DNA of 30,476 nucleotides from Hinthialibacter sp964556895. Lineage in GTDB: Bacteria > Hinthialibacterota > Hinthialibacteria > Hinthialibacterales > Hinthialibacteraceae. Location: contig CAZKYC010000054.1 of NCBI GenBank assembly GCA_964556895.1, positions 1 through 30,476 of the forward strand, in the 5' to 3' direction. Made by a program: the position numbers and the translations under genes. Within the stretch, counting starts at the first letter, position 1, and each line of letters begins with the position of its first letter. The notes beneath the pieces are model-generated. The model did no database searches and had not been told where the DNA came from. It saw only the letters and a list, made by a program, of their open reading frames with translations. Below, one piece after another: positions 26,820 through 30,476 of the stretch.

Positions 26820-26862
26820 GCCCCTTTTTTAAGGGATGGCGCCGCAGGCGCCTGGGGGGGGG
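26820..26862. repeat. Double-hairpin GGCGCC repeat, copy 2 (inverted relative to copy 1), with a G9 tract
   Basis: Inverted, this region reads C9, GGCGCC-tgc-GGCGCC (26838-26852), then CCCTT-aaaa-AAGGGG, matching the order of hairpins at 5507-5548. A run of nine G (26854-26862) ends it. It lies between the lipoprotein stop and the ATPase start, so the two-gene transcript carries it. Bases 26863-26932 show nothing else. Confidence 0.55.
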
Positions 26863-26942
26863 TCACCAGTCAAGGTTGTTTGATTTGGTGCGTTGAAAAC
26901 ACTTTAGTGGTCAGTATCGAACACACGTCCCCGGAGGACAAC

Positions 26943-27893
26943 ATGGAACAGGGCCAAAACGAAGCCATGATTCGCGTAGAGAATTTCTGCAAAAAATATG
27001 GCGACATAACCGCCGTCAAAGACTTTAACCTGACGATCGAAAAAGGCGACATCTTTGGCTTCATCGGCCCCAATGGCGCCGGCAAGACCACCACCATCCG
27101 CTTTTTGGCGACCCTGCTCAAGCCGACCTCCGGATCGGGGTTTATCAATGGCTTCAGCGTCACCGACCACCCGATGGACGTGCGCCGCTCAATGGGCTAC
27201 ATGCCCGACTCGTTTGGCGTGTATGAAGGCATGAGAGTGTGGGAATACCTCGACTTTTTCGCCGCCGCCTACAACATCAAAAAAGACAAACGCGTCAACA
27301 TCATTCGCGATGTGATCGAACTGCTTGACCTGGGCGCCAAGCGCGACGATTTCGTCGAAGGCCTCTCGCGCGGCATGAAACAGCGCCTCTGTCTCGCCAA
27401 GACGCTGGTTCACGACCCGCAGGTGTTGATTCTCGACGAACCTGCCTCAGGCCTCGATCCCCGCGCGCGCCACTACATCAAAGAACTGCTCAAAGAACTG
27501 CAGCGCATGGGCAAGACCATTCTCATTTCATCTCACATTTTGGCTGAGTTGGCCGACTGTTGCAACAAAATCGGCATCATCGAACGCGGAACGCTGCTCG
27601 CCTCTGGCGACATCAAGAAGATCATGCACCAGGTGCGCGAGGCGATGGTGATTGAGATCGAACTCATTGAGCCAAACAACGACCTCGAAAAGATCCTGTG
27701 GGATTTCCCCGGCGTGAAAAACGTCGAACCCATGGGACAGATCACCCGCGTGGAATACATCGGCGAATTGCCTGAAATCACCCGCTTACACAAACTGCTC
27801 ATTGAGAAAAACATTGATGTGCTGTTTTTCCGCGAAGTGCCCGCCGACCTCGAAGAAGTCTTTATGAAGGTCACCAAAGGCGAGGTAGCGTAA
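26943..27893 (+). CDS. ABC transporter ATP-binding protein
   Basis: This is a 316-residue ATPase that powers an ABC-2 exporter. Walker A GPNGAGKT is at 42-49, signature LSRGMKQ at 141-147, Walker B VLILDEP at 161-167, and the switch histidine is in ISSHILAE near 196. The Q-loop region reads GYMPDSFGVY, as in GldA/CcmA-type ATPases. A C-terminal extension (about 225-316) is the usual regulatory tail of this subgroup. ATG 26943 follows GGAGG (26933-26937) with a 5-base spacer, so the longer open frame upstream is rejected. It is downstream of the lipoprotein gene and pairs with the permease on the minus strand. Confidence 0.92.
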   Translation: MEQGQNEAMIRVENFCKKYGDITAVKDFNLTIEKGDIFGFIGPNGAGKTTTIRFLATLLKPTSGSGFINGFSVTDHPMDVRRSMGYMPDSFGVYEGMRVWEYLDFFAAAYNIKKDKRVNIIRDVIELLDLGAKRDDFVEGLSRGMKQRLCLAKTLVHDPQVLILDEPASGLDPRARHYIKELLKELQRMGKTILISSHILAELADCCNKIGIIERGTLLASGDIKKIMHQVREAMVIEIELIEPNNDLEKILWDFPGVKNVEPMGQITRVEYIGELPEITRLHKLLIEKNIDVLFFREVPADLEEVFMKVTKGEVA

Positions 27894-27965
27894 ACGCTTA
27901 CTCATCCAAGACAAGGCGTCTCGTTCCCAACATCGTTCATCTTGAGTCAGACGTCTTAACTTGTT

Positions 27966-28079
27966 TTATAGTGGTTGCCAGAATTATGTGCGGATTGAGT
28001 TTGCGTAACTGTATCTATCGCTGTCCGCCGCGGCGGATACGGGCGCGCTTTACGCACATATTTTTGACAAACGCTCTAA
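27966..28079 (-). repeat. 114-bp inverted-repeat element (MITE-like), copy C (inverted)
   Basis: This is a full-length third copy, inverted relative to copies A and B, with about 4 differences from A and about 6 from B. The flanking triplets are GTT (27963-27965) and CGA (28080-28082), which do not match, unlike the other two copies. Its right end abuts directly a truncated pseudopilin gene, fitting a deletion or recombination at this end. Bases 27894-27965 hold no recognisable gene. Confidence 0.8.
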
Positions 28080-28450
28080 CGACGCCAATCGCCTATTTGT
28101 CTTCGATTCCGACAGATCCATTCTTCTCAGACGGATCTGACGACGCCGCCAACTGGGGCAACGCGTATGACATTGTTTTAGTCAACGCTGCCAAAGACAA
28201 CTACAACTGGGATTGCCTCTGGGGGGCCTATTACCGCATAAACGCCTGGGGGCCGGATGGCCGCAATGACTGGGGCGGATGCCGCACTACTCGAAGCGGA
28301 CGGCAAGGGTCGTTTGGCTGCCCGAACGGCATCCCAAACTTCCAATACCAGATTTCAAACGGCTTGGTTAGCGACGGCGACATTGTTTGGCTAGGGCCAA
28401 AAACCGGGCGACGCACCAGCCCTGATTGCAAAGTTCAAAACGCGATCTAA
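28080..28450 (+). pseudogene. Decapitated pseudopilin (type II secretion/type IV pilin-like), C-terminal remnant
   Basis: The open frame from the repeat edge encodes about 123 residues beginning TTPIAYLSSIPTDPF and containing AYYRINAWGPDGRNDWGG and NGLVSDGDIVWLGP. This pattern (TTP-aYL-DPF, then GPDG, then NG-vSdGDI) is, from memory, the C-terminal half of prepilin-type proteins with an N-terminal methylation motif, common in large families of candidate phyla. The N-terminal methylation helix and cleavage site are missing, and the upstream frame is the 114-bp repeat read through. The frame is intact to TAA 28450 and a terminator follows, so loss looks recent. It is probably not functional. 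Confidence 0.7.
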
Positions 28451-28476
28451 TCGAATCGTTGCTTTCTACCAATATA

Positions 28477-28505
28477 CAGGGCGAGTCTCTCTCGCCCTGT
28501 TTTTG
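28477..28505 (+). terminator. Rho-independent terminator
   Basis: A perfect 9-base stem CAGGGCGAG-tctct-CTCGCCCTG (28477-28499) is followed by TTTTT. It lies 26 bases after the pseudopilin remnant's stop codon and was probably that gene's own terminator. It now also insulates the glycosyltransferase gene downstream. Confidence 0.88.
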
Positions 28506-28547
28506 TTTGCCCTTTTACCACTGAATAGATTTCGGTAAAGTCAAAGT

Positions 28548-30401
28548 ATGAACGACGCGCAATTATCTATCCCAGACGGATGGCATTCACTCTCACAATT
28601 GCAACTGCCTTTTCTCGCCGCGCACCAACAATTGCTCGAACTCACCGCGCCTGAGCTGATTTCAGTCACAGAAAAACAACAGCCAACACTGCGCTTGTTA
28701 GAAGTAGAATATAAAAACAACACTCCAGTCCACGCGCGGTTTGACCAAAGCGATGAATGTACGCTTGAGCCAGATTCTGATTTCGTTGAGAAGTTCAAAA
28801 ACAAGGTACTGGAAGTCCAAACAGCCAACCCGCCCATCATCATTGCCGCGGGGTTAGGAACGTTTTTCGAATATCAAGCCATTCAACGGGCCGTTCAATC
28901 CATGCCACAGACTGTTGTCCTGGTTCTTGATCAAAATCCGTTGCCGATTGCCATCAATCTTTGTGTCTATGACATGCGCCCTCTAGTGTTAAGCGGCGCC
29001 TGGGTGTGGGCGATTGGCGAGCCAATCATCGAAGTCATCTTCGAGCGCGTCAAAGCCCACTCGCTTTTTATGGCGTTTACAAACAACATCGACATTCTCT
29101 TTGGTTCGAACGCCCAAGATCAGATAGCCGCCCAAGGCTACGTCCAAGCCTTTCAACGTTGTGTTGAGAAACTCTCGAAGCATTGCAAATCACTAAACCA
29201 GGCCTCCCAGGTCTTTCAATCAACTCTCGAACAACAACCGAAGACAATCTCAACCGTCTGGTCATCCGGCTCGATATCAGAATACACCTCGACGCCGATT
29301 TTACGGGCGCTTCATCGCGCCCTGAGCTACGCGGGCGTAACCAGCCGGTTCACTGAGTTGCCTCGCGGCAGAACAAGAAAGTATGTCGAGTATGAGGGAT
29401 TCGTGCGGGCGCAGCCTGATCTCATTTTCAGTGTAAACGACCCGTCTCACAGCGTTGTTCCCCAAGGCAAGTTCCATCGCGCGGTGTGGGTGACCGACGA
29501 CCCTACCATGCGAAAAAACTTGGATGCGCACCCTACTTACGACCAAGACGAACTGGTGTTTTTCGCCGACCCGGCATACGAAGGCGAACTCAAAAAACAA
29601 GGCGTATCACGCAGCGCCCACCTGCCCGTCTTCGCGTTATTAGACCATGAGGGCAACGAGGTGTCTGAGTATAGGTTCCCCATCACCTTTGTTGGCATGA
29701 TATGGAACTTTAAGCCTTTTCTTGAGGCACTTTCTACTCGCGACAGAGACGTTCTCCTCGAAGCCCACCAATTTGCTCTCGACTCAGGCTCAGGAACCAT
29801 CGGCTTGCGCGCCTGGTGGTCACAGCGTGAGATTTCACAGACGTTAGTGCAGTCCGCCCAGCGCTACTTCGAGGTCAGCGGGCGCTCGTTTCACGAAAAC
29901 GCAGGCGCGTTGACCTATTTGACCTACATGCTTGACATCGACTCACGCCGCAGACAAATGGCCGAAGCGCTTCTGCCGCTGGGGCTGCATGTGTTTGGCA
30001 ACCGTGACTGGTTATCGATCTTGGGAGACCAATACGCCGGGCGCTATCACGGGTTCGTCCCCTATGACCGCTTGGGCGATGTCTACCGCTCAGCGAACAT
30101 TGTGATTGGAATCCATAGCCTGCAACTACCGGGCAGCATCAACATCCGCGATTGTGACGTCCTTCGCGCAGGCGGCTGCCTCTTAACCGACCCGGTGAGT
30201 GGGATGACGGAAGACGCAATCTTGTCCGGGCGCGATTGCGTCACCGCAACCACGCCGCAAGAATTCGCCGACGCCGCGCAAGAATTATTAACAAATCACG
30301 AAAAACGAAACCAGATTCGAGTGCAAGGCCAAAAAACCATCGAGGCGGCTTTCCTCCCCCAACACCGGGCGAATTTGATTCTTAGCGCACTACAATCATA
30401 A
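28548..30401 (+). CDS. CgeB-like glycosyltransferase family protein
   Basis: This is a 617-residue cytoplasmic protein with no signal peptide or membrane helix. The C-terminal third (about 470-610) has the CgeB/GT-B-type end: a Rossmann half with RYHGFVPYDRLGDVYRSANI (near 500-518) and INIRDCDVLRAGGCLLTDPV (near 530-549), where the nucleotide-sugar is usually bound. A middle part (about 230-370) could be the paired N-terminal GT-B half. The first 230 residues are unfamiliar (IIIAAGLGTFFEYQAIQRAV at about 97-116 resembles MAF/DUF115-like proteins). The ribosome-binding site is weak. It stands alone after a terminator. Donor and acceptor unknown; modification of protein or surface glycan is likely. 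Confidence 0.7.
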   Translation: MNDAQLSIPDGWHSLSQLQLPFLAAHQQLLELTAPELISVTEKQQPTLRLLEVEYKNNTPVHARFDQSDECTLEPDSDFVEKFKNKVLEVQTANPPIIIAAGLGTFFEYQAIQRAVQSMPQTVVLVLDQNPLPIAINLCVYDMRPLVLSGAWVWAIGEPIIEVIFERVKAHSLFMAFTNNIDILFGSNAQDQIAAQGYVQAFQRCVEKLSKHCKSLNQASQVFQSTLEQQPKTISTVWSSGSISEYTSTPILRALHRALSYAGVTSRFTELPRGRTRKYVEYEGFVRAQPDLIFSVNDPSHSVVPQGKFHRAVWVTDDPTMRKNLDAHPTYDQDELVFFADPAYEGELKKQGVSRSAHLPVFALLDHEGNEVSEYRFPITFVGMIWNFKPFLEALSTRDRDVLLEAHQFALDSGSGTIGLRAWWSQREISQTLVQSAQRYFEVSGRSFHENAGALTYLTYMLDIDSRRRQMAEALLPLGLHVFGNRDWLSILGDQYAGRYHGFVPYDRLGDVYRSANIVIGIHSLQLPGSINIRDCDVLRAGGCLLTDPVSGMTEDAILSGRDCVTATTPQEFADAAQELLTNHEKRNQIRVQGQKTIEAAFLPQHRANLILSALQS

Positions 30402-30476
30402 GTTTATATACAACAACCTTGAGGTTCTTCCGATATTTGAGTACTTCCCTTGCTGGATGACCTGGAATTTGGTCAA

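Noticed and set aside
27971..28080. An open frame start for the pseudopilin inside the 114-bp repeat
   Set aside because: The first 36 codons are the repeat itself read in one frame; similar peptides appear from the other copies, so this is read-through and not a real N-terminus.
1..30476. tRNA, rRNA or CRISPR array
   Set aside because: No T-loop-like GGTTCGAATCC context with matching acceptor stem, no rRNA-like sequence and no regularly spaced direct repeats were found by eye.

Overview
The window looks like bacterial chromosome of roughly 50% G+C from a Gram-negative-type lineage. Reasons: a proton-type F1Fo ATP synthase operon, six-domain ribosomal protein S1, a lipoprotein signal, two polytopic GT-C glycosyltransferases, and the tail of a pseudopilin of the style common in uncultured PVC-like and related candidate phyla. 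The phylum cannot be assigned from sequence reading alone. Most of the window is ordinary housekeeping sequence. Accessory interest lies in the surface-glycan block, the split ABC exporter, an unassigned secreted protein and several small repeat families.

Layout. (1) 1-3690, minus strand: the upstream half of an ATP synthase operon, atpZ-atpI-atpB-atpE-atpF-atpH-atpA (atpA is cut by the window edge), with a good sigma70-type promoter at 3747-3775. (2) 3966-5501, plus: a lone radical SAM protein. (3) 5502-5808: a stack of repeats, including copy A of a 114-bp inverted-repeat element. (4) 5809-8222, minus: birA and rarA, overlapping by ATGA. (5) 8298-10203, plus: a Yip1-like membrane protein and a secreted protein resembling entries labelled asparagine synthetase B. 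(6) 10287-17105: sugar-nucleotide and glycan genes: a UDP-glucuronate decarboxylase-like SDR (plus); a minus-strand run of GT-C transferase, cysteine-rich NDP-sugar epimerase and small methyltransferase; and a divergent second GT-C transferase (plus). (7) 17108-19361, plus: obg and proB, meeting rpsA (19362-21170, minus) stop to stop. (8) 21326-21949, minus: plsC. (9) 22023-27893: an ABC export system split over two strands: a fused double permease (minus), then a large lipoprotein and an ATPase (plus). The divergent intergenic region carries copy B of the 114-bp element. (10) 27966-28510: copy C of the element abuts a decapitated pseudopilin gene that still has its own terminator. (11) 28548-30401, plus: a CgeB-like glycosyltransferase.

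How they fit together. The SDR, epimerase, two GT-C enzymes and final glycosyltransferase suggest a surface polysaccharide or lipid-linked glycan pathway, possibly with pentose (xylose or arabinose) or deoxysugar units. The permease, lipoprotein and ATPase probably form one GldA/F/G-like transport machine. The main structural discovery is the 114-bp non-coding element. It has three near-identical copies, about 27-bp imperfect terminal inverted repeats, a perfect 14-bp palindromic core and, for two copies, a possible 3-bp target duplication. It behaves like a miniature transposable element: one copy sits in a shared promoter region and another sits at the break of a pseudogene. No tRNA, rRNA or CRISPR array was seen.
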